Position numbers and translations under genes: made by a program
Origin: Desulfovibrio sp.
GTDB taxonomy: Bacteria > Desulfobacterota > Desulfovibrionia > Desulfovibrionales > Desulfovibrionaceae
Reading direction: 5' to 3'
Length of the DNA: 64,000 bases
Assembly: GCA_016208105.1 (NCBI GenBank)
Contig: JACQYS010000017.1
Span: 124,001-188,000 of the forward strand
The notes under the pieces: model-generated
Databases searched by the model: none
Told to the model about the DNA's origin: nothing
What the model saw: the letters and a program-made list of their open reading frames with translations, nothing else
Part shown: positions 18,220-26,259 of the stretch, in pieces
How the letters are laid out: each line of letters starts with the position of its first letter
How positions within the stretch are numbered: the stretch's first letter is position 1

Positions 18220-19896
18220 TCAGGCTTCGTGCCGTCCATCGGTTTTCCGGTGGGCGGCGCTTCTCATTTCAATAACGGCGATTGATTTAATTCTCATTGA
18301 GGGTCCAGGGGGAGAGCCCCTGCAAAACCCCACCATCGCGACTACTCCCGACAGCGCGGCCAGCACGAACACCGGATCGAACGGATTGCGGAACTGGATC
18401 ACCGCGTCAGTGCCCATATAGGTAGCCACAAGGATCACCATGCTCGCGCCGAGCAGCCATTTCACGGCCGAACATCTGGGAGTGGTTTCAAAAAAACACA
18501 GAAGTCCCAGAAGCGGCAACATGAAAAACCACTCCGATGCCTGAGCGAGACCTATCCAGAGTTTCATCGCCCAAGGCTGCGAGTTCACGGCGTCCAGAAT
18601 CCAAGGATACTTGGCCTGGTACTCCTCCTCCAGGGCTTTCACCTCCAGATAATCCGCATCCACATGAGGAAATCTTCCCGACCCGGACGAAAGCCAGTAC
18701 ACGCTCGAGGAGGCCAGTATCTCGGTGTTGCCGGGCAAGGCTGGGGCGCCCATGCCTATTCGCTTCTTGTGGGCGGTGGCGTCCGGATGCTCCGGCCAAC
18801 TCTCTCGTATCTTGTCGAAAATGTCGTGCTCGCTGGAAGAAAACACCAGCCAAAGCGTAACGGCCAACCCGGAGAGATACGTGCAGGGATGGGCCGCCAC
18901 AGCCTCCAATGCAGCCCGCCTGAGCATTGAGTAGTTCGCATCCCAGCCCCACGTCCGGTCGGACAGGGCTACGAGGTCCGCGAACATGAAGCTGTCGCCG
19001 GCCTTGAAAAAAAGGTCCAGATCCACCTGCTTTTCCCGGTATTCCGGCCGGGGCAAAAGATCGCTGGCCACGGCCGCAGCGAGTTCTTGTGAAGCCGGGC
19101 CGTTCTTCGGGCTCATGATCCGGTCCCACAAAAAAACCCGATAGGCAGGTATCAATGCAGTCCCCCCCCGGGCCAGAGTGAACTCCCCGTAGCGAGTGTA
19201 ATTGTGAACCATCCACAGGGAGCTCAAGACAAGAAACGGAATCAGCATGGCCGCGCAGAGCCTGACACGGATGGGGAAGGTGCGCCCTCTCAGGAATAAG
19301 GGAGCGATGCACAGCAGTGCGAAGAGCTGACATGACGGCCGGATCATGGTCAGGAGAAAAACCAAGAGCCCACATGTAGCCCAACGAGCTGGCGTGGGGG
19401 TTTTGAACGCTCCCAGACAGGCTGAGCCGAGCAAAGCCACGCCGGCACAGGTAAGACTTTCGCTGGCCACAGTGTGCCAGGCCCAGTTGTAGGACGGCAA
19501 CAGGCTGAGCAGGCCAAGCAGAATTGAGGCAACAGGGATGCTCCAGGCGGAGCGGACCGCCCTGAAGAGGCACGTCAGGCTTGCCGCGAAAAAGAGGTTG
19601 AGCGCGGCGTCGACCAGCACCGGCCCGCCGAGCCTGTCCAACCCGCCAAAGAACAGAGGAGCGCCCGGGGTTCGAAAGAGCATGAGCAGATGATCGACGG
19701 GTTCGGTCCTGAAGTATTGGACGAAGTAGGACATGTAGGTGACGAAGTCCCGACCCTGCTGCAAGGGCATGACCAGGGACCAAGCCCGGTATACCCCAAT
19801 GAGTGTCAGGAACGCGGTCAGCTCAGGCAGCCAGCCCCCAACAGAAGGGTGTCGTACGCCGTTTCCCAGAGAGAATGCTGCGCGAGACGATTCCAT
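18220..19896 (-). CDS. Polytopic membrane protein, GT-C/ArnT-like glycosyltransferase candidate
   Basis: A 558-residue protein with about ten membrane helices and a large loop around residues 230-420. The pattern recalls lipid-linked-sugar-using GT-C (GT39/PMT) enzymes: an early acidic loop after the first helix, and a SESLTCAGVALL helix like the conserved SE helix of that class. I see no decisive motif. It runs opposite to its glycan-gene neighbours. The last 35 residues (from RGSPPGPS) read into repeat-like sequence and are basic and polar, so the natural C-terminus may have been replaced. No good Shine-Dalgarno is visible. Confidence 0.65.
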   Translation of the reverse strand: MESSRAAFSLGNGVRHPSVGGWLPELTAFLTLIGVYRAWSLVMPLQQGRDFVTYMSYFVQYFRTEPVDHLLMLFRTPGAPLFFGGLDRLGGPVLVDAALNLFFAASLTCLFRAVRSAWSIPVASILLGLLSLLPSYNWAWHTVASESLTCAGVALLGSACLGAFKTPTPARWATCGLLVFLLTMIRPSCQLFALLCIAPLFLRGRTFPIRVRLCAAMLIPFLVLSSLWMVHNYTRYGEFTLARGGTALIPAYRVFLWDRIMSPKNGPASQELAAAVASDLLPRPEYREKQVDLDLFFKAGDSFMFADLVALSDRTWGWDANYSMLRRAALEAVAAHPCTYLSGLAVTLWLVFSSSEHDIFDKIRESWPEHPDATAHKKRIGMGAPALPGNTEILASSSVYWLSSGSGRFPHVDADYLEVKALEEEYQAKYPWILDAVNSQPWAMKLWIGLAQASEWFFMLPLLGLLCFFETTPRCSAVKWLLGASMVILVATYMGTDAVIQFRNPFDPVFVLAALSGVVAMVGFCRGSPPGPSMRIKSIAVIEMRSAAHRKTDGRHEA

Positions 19897-19962
19897 GGAT
19901 GCACGTTTCTACCTGCAACCGGAACATGTGCCAAGCTTCCAGGTGATGGACACACCCTCGGC

Positions 19963-21141
19963 TCACAGTGTCACGCACACCCGGTCCCGGCCTTCCCGCT
20001 TGGCCTGGTACAGGCAGGAGTCCGCCCTCTCCACCATGTCCTCGAAACTGCCGCCGTTTAGTTCCGCCACGCCAAAACTCGCCGTGGTTCGGATATCCAT
20101 GCCAGGTACCGGTTTGAATGCGCTGATCATAATCCGGAGCCGCTCTGCCGTCTGCCTAGCGCCGACCAAGTCAGTCTGGGGCATGAGCACGGCGAACTCT
20201 TCACCGCCCCAGCGGGCCAGGGTGTCCACGTCGCGCATCGCGTCTAGGCATTTGCTCCCAATGGCTGCGAGCACTTCGTCTCCCATTGCGTGCCCATAGG
20301 TGTCGTTGACTGCCTTGAAATGATCGAGATCGAAGATGATAAGACTCACCTTGTGCCCGTACCTTCTAGCCAGTTTCAAGTCGTGGGTGGCGATCTCCGT
20401 GATCCCTCGCCGGTTGACCAACCCAGTTAGGGCATCGGTGTTGGCCAGGTCCTGGAGCCTGGCCTGGGCCTCGAGCAGTTCATCCTCCAGGCGTGAGTGC
20501 ATCAGAGTGATGAATCCGAACACTTGGATCACATTGACGAACATCCCCATCACAAGCACGAATTTGAGCCACACATCTTGCCTGAACAGATCGGAATAGA
20601 CCGGATGTACGGCTGAGGCTGCTCCACGCATCAAAAGGCATACTCCCCCGGCCATGAGCGCGGCGGAAATGATCATCTGAATCTGATAACGCTTCACTTT
20701 GTTGAGAATCGGCTCGATGCCCGCGCAGAGGACGATGAACGCCATACCGAGCGAACTGCCTATCACCCGCATGTTCATGTCGTTGGTGCCGAACCGGAAC
20801 CAGTAGATGAGCGCCAGACACAGCACTGCCACGCAAACGTTCACTGTCATCCACAGCCTGTCCCGGTCATAGCCGTAAAACCGGGCCATCCCGTTGCGCA
20901 AAAGCAGGGCGTAAAGAAGGTAGAGAGGGTTCGCCAGAATCACCGAAACGGATTCGCTAACTATAACATCCCTAAAATAAAAGAAGAAACTCGCAAGAAC
21001 CCAGCAAGCCTGCCCGATGGTCCAGGTACGGAACCCCGGGTAGGTTTTGCGGGTAAAGTACGTCTGCAACATCACCAGGGCCAATGCCGAATGCAGCATG
21101 AGCCCTATGATCACTATGGTCTTCAGGTCCAAGAGACCCAT
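19963..21141 (-). CDS. Membrane-bound diguanylate cyclase (GGDEF)
   Basis: A 392-residue enzyme making cyclic di-GMP from two GTP. The first 200 residues hold about six membrane helices with short loops and no clear periplasmic sensor domain. A short coiled coil (LEDELLEAQARLQDL) links to the GGDEF domain, which starts at NTDALTGLVNRRG and carries the active GGEEF motif. RDVD five residues before it is an intact inhibitory I-site, so product inhibition is expected. GAGG precedes the ATG. Its place among glycan genes suggests c-di-GMP control of polysaccharide, as inference. Confidence 0.93.
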   Translation of the reverse strand: MGLLDLKTIVIIGLMLHSALALVMLQTYFTRKTYPGFRTWTIGQACWVLASFFFYFRDVIVSESVSVILANPLYLLYALLLRNGMARFYGYDRDRLWMTVNVCVAVLCLALIYWFRFGTNDMNMRVIGSSLGMAFIVLCAGIEPILNKVKRYQIQMIISAALMAGGVCLLMRGAASAVHPVYSDLFRQDVWLKFVLVMGMFVNVIQVFGFITLMHSRLEDELLEAQARLQDLANTDALTGLVNRRGITEIATHDLKLARRYGHKVSLIIFDLDHFKAVNDTYGHAMGDEVLAAIGSKCLDAMRDVDTLARWGGEEFAVLMPQTDLVGARQTAERLRIMISAFKPVPGMDIRTTASFGVAELNGGSFEDMVERADSCLYQAKREGRDRVCVTL

Positions 21142-21346
21142 CAGCCTCTATCCATCCTTGAATCCTCTTGCTCGACGAATCCAGGATACAGGTATTCATT
21201 CTTGTAATCCAGCACATTGGACCGAAAACCAACTACAAATCCTTTTGGTCTTGGAACTGTCGCGCGGTTTTGAGCATGGCATGCCTCGACCTGGTGAGGC
21301 TTTTCTGGCATCAATCAGCCCTCGCAACGCTCATCCAGGATTGCCC

Positions 21347-22483
21347 ATGTCCACTGCCCAGCGCCGAATGTACTTATTTCTGCTCGTGACCACCATTGCC
21401 TCCCAGATCGGGATGCAGGGTTGGGTCACGCTCATCAACAACTTCGGGGTCGAGGCCGCCGGACTGAACGCGTTTCAGATGGGCATGGTGCAGTCCGTTC
21501 GCGAAATCCCTGGGTTTCTCTCGCTTCTTGTCATCTACGTGCTGCTTGTCCTTACAGAACACAGGGCCGCCGCCCTGTCCTTACTGCTGCTTGGCGTGGG
21601 CGTGGCTGCTTCCGGACTTGTCCCGAGCTTCTGGGGCATCGTGTTCACCACTCTTCTGATGTCCACGGGGTTCCATTATTTCGAGACCCTGAACCAGTCC
21701 TTGTCGCTGCAATACTTCAGCCTGGAAATGGCCCCGGTGGTGCTCGGCAGGCTGCGGGCCGCCTCGGCCATAGCCAACATCGCGGTCGGCCTGCTGATAT
21801 TTTTTCTGGCTTCCAGCTTAAGCTATCCGTTGCTGTTCATGATCGTGGGGGGCGCTGTGGCCCTGATGGGTCTGTGGGCCGTGCTTCAGGACCCTTCGGA
21901 CAAGTCACTGCCTGCGCAACACAAGAAGATGATCCTGCGCTCGCGCTACTGGCTCTTCTACGCCCTCACCTTCCTTTCCGGAGCCAGACGCCAGATTTTC
22001 ATGGTGTTCGCCGCATTTCTGCTGGTGAAGAAGTTCGACTATACCCTTACTGCCATGAGCGCCCTGTTCGTGGCGAACAACCTGGTGGCCTGGGTGGCCA
22101 ACCCCATCATCGGGCGCATGATCAACCGCTTCGGAGAGCGGGCGCTCATGAGCCTGGAGTACGCCTCCACCATCCTGGTGTTCTCCGTATACGCCTACAC
22201 CGACTCGCACATCCTGGCCGGTGCCATGTTCATAATCGACAACCTGACCTTCAACTTCTCGGTGTGCATCCGCACCTATCTACAAAAGATAGCGGACAAG
22301 CCGGACATCGCCCCGTCCTCGGCCGTGGGCTTCACCATCAACCACATCGCTGCCGTTTTCATCCCGGCCATGGGCGGCTGGCTGTGGATAGTCGACTACC
22401 GCATCCCCTTCCTGGCAGGAGCGGCCATGGGGGTCATGTCCTTGGCCTTGGCCCAGTTCGTGCGCACCGAACAGGCGAGCTAG
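21347..22483 (+). CDS. MFS transporter
   Basis: A 378-residue protein with about twelve membrane helices in two halves, separated by a charged loop (DPSDKSLPAQHKK). The fold fits the major facilitator superfamily, though the usual loop 2-3 GXXXDRXGRR is not clear. The second half shows a relic, GRMINRFGER, in the corresponding loop. I chose ATG 21347 with AGGA six bases upstream; more upstream in-frame starts lie in the leader. It lies between the divergent cyclase gene and the second epimerase. The substrate is unknown. Confidence 0.8.
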   Translation: MSTAQRRMYLFLLVTTIASQIGMQGWVTLINNFGVEAAGLNAFQMGMVQSVREIPGFLSLLVIYVLLVLTEHRAAALSLLLLGVGVAASGLVPSFWGIVFTTLLMSTGFHYFETLNQSLSLQYFSLEMAPVVLGRLRAASAIANIAVGLLIFFLASSLSYPLLFMIVGGAVALMGLWAVLQDPSDKSLPAQHKKMILRSRYWLFYALTFLSGARRQIFMVFAAFLLVKKFDYTLTAMSALFVANNLVAWVANPIIGRMINRFGERALMSLEYASTILVFSVYAYTDSHILAGAMFIIDNLTFNFSVCIRTYLQKIADKPDIAPSSAVGFTINHIAAVFIPAMGGWLWIVDYRIPFLAGAAMGVMSLALAQFVRTEQAS

Positions 22484-22565
22484 CCCCTTTTCTTTCCAAC
22501 CCGCGCCTGTTACCCAGGCCCGGCTTATTCACCAAACAAAGACAGACCACCGGAGGCACCGCTCC

Positions 22566-23645
22566 ATGAAAAAATACGACAACGCGATCCTGATCACCGG
22601 CGGAGCCGGGTTTGTGGGCTCCAACTTGGCCATGGCCTACAAGGCCCGCTACCCCAAGCAGGAAATCATCATCCTGGACAACTTGAAGCGCCGGGGTTCC
22701 GAATTCAACCTGCCCCGCCTGGCAGACGCGGGCATCAAGTTCGTGCACGGCGACATCCGCAATCCAGAGGACTTGAGCTTCGAGAGCAAAATCGACCTGC
22801 TTCTGGAGTGCTCGGCCGAACCCTCCGTGCTGGCCGGATTCGGCGGCAGCCCCGAATACCTAGTGAACACCAACCTGGTGGGCACCATCAACTGCCTGGA
22901 GATGTGCCGCAAGCAGCGCGCCGATGTGGTGTTTCTCTCCACCAGCCGCGTCTACGCCTACGATCCCTTGAACGCGATCCCCATCACCGAAGGCGCCACC
23001 CGTTTCGTGTGGGCCACCGAGCAGGGTCCCGAAGGCTTTAGTCCCCAGGGCGTTGACGAGCGCTTCCCCATCTACGGGGCCAAGTCCATGTACGGAGCAA
23101 CCAAGCTCTGCTCGGAGTTCGTGCTGGAGGAATACCGGGCCATGTACGGCTTGCGAGGGGTGGTGAACCGCTGCGGCGTGATCGCCGGGCCCTGGCAGTT
23201 CGGCAAGGTGGACCAGGGCGTGTTCTCCCTGTGGATGCAGGCCCACTATTTCAAGCGCAAGCTCAAGTACATCGGGTTCGGCGGCCTGGGCAAACAGGTG
23301 CGCGACCTGTTCCATCCCGACGACCTCTTCGACCTCTTGGAACTCCAGCTTGCCGACTGGTCCAAGGCGGACGGGGGCATCTTCAACGTGGGCGGCGGCC
23401 TGGAAGTGAGTTTGTCCCTTCTGGAGACCACCATGCTCTGCGAGGAGATCACCGGCAACCGCATCCAGGTGGACGTAGACCCGGAAAACCGCCCGGCGGA
23501 CATGGCCATCTACATTACCAACGCCAAGAAGGTTCGCGACACCTTTGGCTGGGAACCGAAGCGAAGCGCCAGGACCGTGATGGAAGACCTGTACCACTGG
23601 GTGAAGGCCCACGAGAAGGAACTGGAGACCCTGGCGAAATTGTAA
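22566..23645 (+). CDS. NAD-dependent sugar epimerase/dehydratase, SDR family
   Basis: A 359-residue extended SDR. It has the NAD loop GGAGFVGS, LSTSRVYAYD, the intact catalytic YGATK, and NVGGGLEVS. The region around residue 195 (VNRCGVIAGPWQFG) and the overall pattern match CDP-paratose/tyvelose epimerase-like proteins, as for its neighbour at 17 kb. The two are clearly related but diverged. It follows the MFS gene by 82 bases and ends at a repeat plus a strong terminator. Confidence 0.85.
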   Translation: MKKYDNAILITGGAGFVGSNLAMAYKARYPKQEIIILDNLKRRGSEFNLPRLADAGIKFVHGDIRNPEDLSFESKIDLLLECSAEPSVLAGFGGSPEYLVNTNLVGTINCLEMCRKQRADVVFLSTSRVYAYDPLNAIPITEGATRFVWATEQGPEGFSPQGVDERFPIYGAKSMYGATKLCSEFVLEEYRAMYGLRGVVNRCGVIAGPWQFGKVDQGVFSLWMQAHYFKRKLKYIGFGGLGKQVRDLFHPDDLFDLLELQLADWSKADGGIFNVGGGLEVSLSLLETTMLCEEITGNRIQVDVDPENRPADMAIYITNAKKVRDTFGWEPKRSARTVMEDLYHWVKAHEKELETLAKL

Positions 23646-23665
23646 GAGTCCGGAGAAAGAGAATA

Positions 23666-23705
23666 TGCCTCCGGCGGCCAAAGGGACAGTGTCCCTTTGG
23701 AATCC
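23666..23705 (+). repeat. Family A hairpin repeat (copy 4)
   Basis: TGCCTCCGGCGG leads into an 11-base perfect hairpin with CCAAAGGGACA as one arm, ending GGAATCC. It lies 20 bases behind the epimerase stop. Confidence 0.85.
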
Positions 23706-23710
23706 CATAA

Positions 23711-23757
23711 AGCAAAGCGCCCGTTGCCGAAAGTCCGGCAACGGGCGCTTTGCTTTG
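23711..23757. terminator. Strong bidirectional terminator
   Basis: A perfect 19-base inverted repeat (arms 23711-23729 and 23736-23754) with a six-base loop. T-rich sequence flanks the plus-strand exit (GCTTTGCTTT). It separates the converging epimerase and acyltransferase genes. Confidence 0.85.
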
Positions 23758-23772
23758 GGGAATAAGAGGGTG

Positions 23773-24915
23773 TCAGGAGCGGACCATCAGCTTGATCACC
23801 GGTATGGCCCGTACCACCCGCGCAACCAGAAAACTCGCAGGCAGCGCCACCGCGCTCACCAGCAGGAATTTGGGGATGGCGGCCAGATCAACCGACCGGA
23901 AAACCTGGGAGAGAAAGACCAGCACCGGCGGGTGAAACACGTACACCGCGAAGGCGCTGGCCGACATGCTCTGGGCGAGTTTTCCCTGGCTGTTCCAGCG
24001 CTCGCGCATAAACCCCACCAGCCCGAAAGACATGAACACCCCGGTGAAGGACTCCCACACGGCAAAGGCCAGGCTCTGCCAGTGCATTCCTCCCCGGAAG
24101 GGCTGGCTGCCCTCCAGAGCATCCCCGTATACGGCCAGCGCCAAGAGCAGCGGGATGCTGCAAAAGGCTGCGGTTAGATAGCGCTTGGATACGCCGTAGC
24201 CGATGGTGGAAAACCATCCCCGGCTGTGGGCCGCGATACCCACGCAGAATAAAATCACGTATTGAGAGAAGAAGCCCAGCTGCATGTTGTACACGTTGGA
24301 GCCTATGGGCCACTTGAGACGAAGAAGAAACGCCCCGGCCGAGGCTGCCAGAGCAATTCCTACAGGCAGCAAGGCCGGAAAAGGGTGCTGCTTGGCGGGC
24401 TCAGGCTGAGCTGCCCTGCCGGATAGCGCCTCCGCCAGGGCGTAGACCACGCAGAACAAAAGAAGCGCCACCGCGAACCACATGGGTCCGGACCCGCCGA
24501 TGAAGTGGAGGTCCAGCACGTAGCGGGTCCAGTAGGAGGAGAAGCTCACCGGGAAGAGGGTGCGGTCCCAGTCCTTCAGGTAGTAGATGGTGGCCGGGTT
24601 GATGGCCAGCATGTAGGCGAGCGACGGAACGCCAAGGCGAACCGCGCGGCCCTTGAGGAACTCGGCCGCTCCCTTGGACTTGAGCGAGGCCGCAGCGAAA
24701 TAGCCAGCCACCATGAACAGCGCCCCCATGAAGAAGGCCTGCAAAAAGGCCTGAAACCCCAAAAAGCACAGGAAGGATCCCGTTCCAAGCGGCCGTCCTT
24801 CCTTGTAGTACCAGTCCCCCAGCCCGCTGTAGGTCACCGCCACGTGCAGCACCACAACCAGCACGATCACCGTGAGGCGCAGGTTGTCGATAAAAAACAT
24901 CCGCTCCTGGTTCAT
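23773..24915 (-). CDS. Acyltransferase family 3 membrane protein
   Basis: An approximately 380-residue integral membrane acyltransferase of the OafA/OpgC type, which places acetyl or similar groups on exported glycans. The first helix carries the typical FIDNLRLTVIVLVVVLHV, including the conserved His. About ten helices follow, with the GSGPMWF loop near residue 165. I chose ATG 24915 (GAGG six bases upstream) over ATG 24942. It converges with the glycan operon at a shared terminator, so it could decorate that glycan; this is inference from place. Confidence 0.85.
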   Translation of the reverse strand: MNQERMFFIDNLRLTVIVLVVVLHVAVTYSGLGDWYYKEGRPLGTGSFLCFLGFQAFLQAFFMGALFMVAGYFAAASLKSKGAAEFLKGRAVRLGVPSLAYMLAINPATIYYLKDWDRTLFPVSFSSYWTRYVLDLHFIGGSGPMWFAVALLLFCVVYALAEALSGRAAQPEPAKQHPFPALLPVGIALAASAGAFLLRLKWPIGSNVYNMQLGFFSQYVILFCVGIAAHSRGWFSTIGYGVSKRYLTAAFCSIPLLLALAVYGDALEGSQPFRGGMHWQSLAFAVWESFTGVFMSFGLVGFMRERWNSQGKLAQSMSASAFAVYVFHPPVLVFLSQVFRSVDLAAIPKFLLVSAVALPASFLVARVVRAIPVIKLMVRS

Positions 24916-25018
24916 CCGCCGCCTCGCTTGGCTTTGCCGCATGGGGCCGGGATATCCGAACGCCGCCTGTTTGCGAAACGTCTACACGAGACACTCGCGC
25001 GCAGCCACAGCAATTCCG

Positions 25019-25543
25019 TCAGGAAAACAGTGAGTTTTGGGTCTGGCCGATTTTTCTGGATTGGAGCGTCTTGAGTTCTTCATCCTCCACCACGCTGGAG
25101 TCGCCCAGGATGTGGCTTACCCTGACGCCGCGCACGGCCAGGGCAGGGGCGATCAGGTGGTGGCGGTGGCAGTTTGCCGGATTCTCCTCGCCGCACATGA
25201 GCGCGATGGTCTGGCGGGAAGCGCCTTTCACCAGGCGGTCGATCCCGGCTGCGAATTCGGGAGAGGCAGCGATGCGGGCGTAATCGGGCTTGCCGTCAGA
25301 GCCGAGAAGTTTGGGATCGTCTGGCTTGCCCCCTATCTGGTTCCCCAAGAACACGTAGTGGATGCCTGCCCCGCGCAGGAGCCGCTCCACCTGCTCCCGG
25401 CAGAAGTGTTTGGCGTACTTGGTGTAGGGTTTGGAGCGCACGTCAGCCACGGCGGTGATGCCATGGGCGCGCAAGAGTTCGAGAAAGTGCTCGGCCGGAT
25501 GGTTGGAGTGGCCGATGGTGAAGATTACAACAGGGGTTGTCAC
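25019..25543 (-). CDS. DUF488 family protein
   Basis: A 174-residue soluble protein of the DUF488 family, function not established. Typical marks are FTIGHSNHP at the N-terminus, VADVRSKPYTKYAKHF, and the Cys/His motif MCGEENPANCHRHHLIA. GTG at 25543 has GAGGA just upstream and starts VTTPVVIFTIG; a longer in-frame ATG at 25573 is less likely. It stands between the acyltransferase and an unknown membrane protein, all on the minus strand. Confidence 0.88.
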   Translation of the reverse strand: MTTPVVIFTIGHSNHPAEHFLELLRAHGITAVADVRSKPYTKYAKHFCREQVERLLRGAGIHYVFLGNQIGGKPDDPKLLGSDGKPDYARIAASPEFAAGIDRLVKGASRQTIALMCGEENPANCHRHHLIAPALAVRGVRVSHILGDSSVVEDEELKTLQSRKIGQTQNSLFS

Positions 25544-25588
25544 GCGTCCTCGCGATGAGCCGTGTAGGCGCATATTTCCTCGTCCATG

Positions 25589-26191
25589 CTACAACTCGAA
25601 AACGATCTCATAGACAAGCCAGCCCAGCACGATCATCTCCAAATAAAAATATGATAGTAGGTTCGCCCTGAACATGGTCGATTTAAGCTGCTGTCTGCCC
25701 GCGTCAGGCAGCAGCTTGGCTGCCACCTTGTACTCCAGCCACCAGGACACGAAAAAGCTCGGAACCAAAAGCCACATGGTCGCGGCAGGAACCATCCAAT
25801 AGAGATTTTTGTTTGCCTCGTAAGGGATCATCCAGGCCCCTTGCCATGTCACCGCCAGGAACTTCTTGAATGGGGTGTCGATTCCGTAAGCCTGCCCGCC
25901 GCCAGTGACCATCTCCAAAGCGACCAGGAGAATCCAGGTGATCGGTATGCCAGCGAAGGTGGTGGCAATGTTCGCCCAGGCGGAGACTTTGAACGCCGTT
26001 TCACGCGGCAGATCCAGGCGTTTTCTAATGACCACCATTTCCAGAAGGATCACTGGGATTAACGCCAGGACCATGCCCGGCCAGGTGAGGAAGATCATGG
26101 GAACGCCGCTGTTGGCGCGAGCTTCACCCGGCGTTAGAAGTGCCACGGCGAAACACAGAGCAACAAAAAGTGGCAATCGCCTGTTGGTCAT
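25589..26191 (-). CDS. Unknown membrane protein with signal peptide
   Basis: A 200-residue protein that I do not recognise. It begins with a signal sequence (RRLPLFVALCFAVALLTPGEARA) and then has about four membrane helices: one at residues 33-52 (FLTWPGMVLALIPVILLEM), one near 70-90 (WANIATTFAGIPITWILL), one near 130-150, and a C-terminal one (LLSYFYLEMIVLGWLVYEIV). It follows nrdD on the same strand behind a weak hairpin terminator, so it could be partly co-transcribed, with no evident role in nucleotide reduction. Confidence 0.75.
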   Translation of the reverse strand: MTNRRLPLFVALCFAVALLTPGEARANSGVPMIFLTWPGMVLALIPVILLEMVVIRKRLDLPRETAFKVSAWANIATTFAGIPITWILLVALEMVTGGGQAYGIDTPFKKFLAVTWQGAWMIPYEANKNLYWMVPAATMWLLVPSFFVSWWLEYKVAAKLLPDAGRQQLKSTMFRANLLSYFYLEMIVLGWLVYEIVFEL

Positions 26192-26204
26192 TTCGAGCCC
26201 TCCA

Positions 26205-26232
26205 TAAACAGAGGGGGGCCAAAGCCCCCCTC
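26205..26232 (-). terminator. Hairpin after nrdD
   Basis: A nine-base perfect arm (GAGGGGGGC/GCCCCCCTC) lies behind nrdD. On the minus strand it is followed by TGTTTATGG, a poor T-run, so termination may be partial. Confidence 0.55.
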
Positions 26233-26259
26233 ATTCACATTAATTGCTCAAATTGGTTC

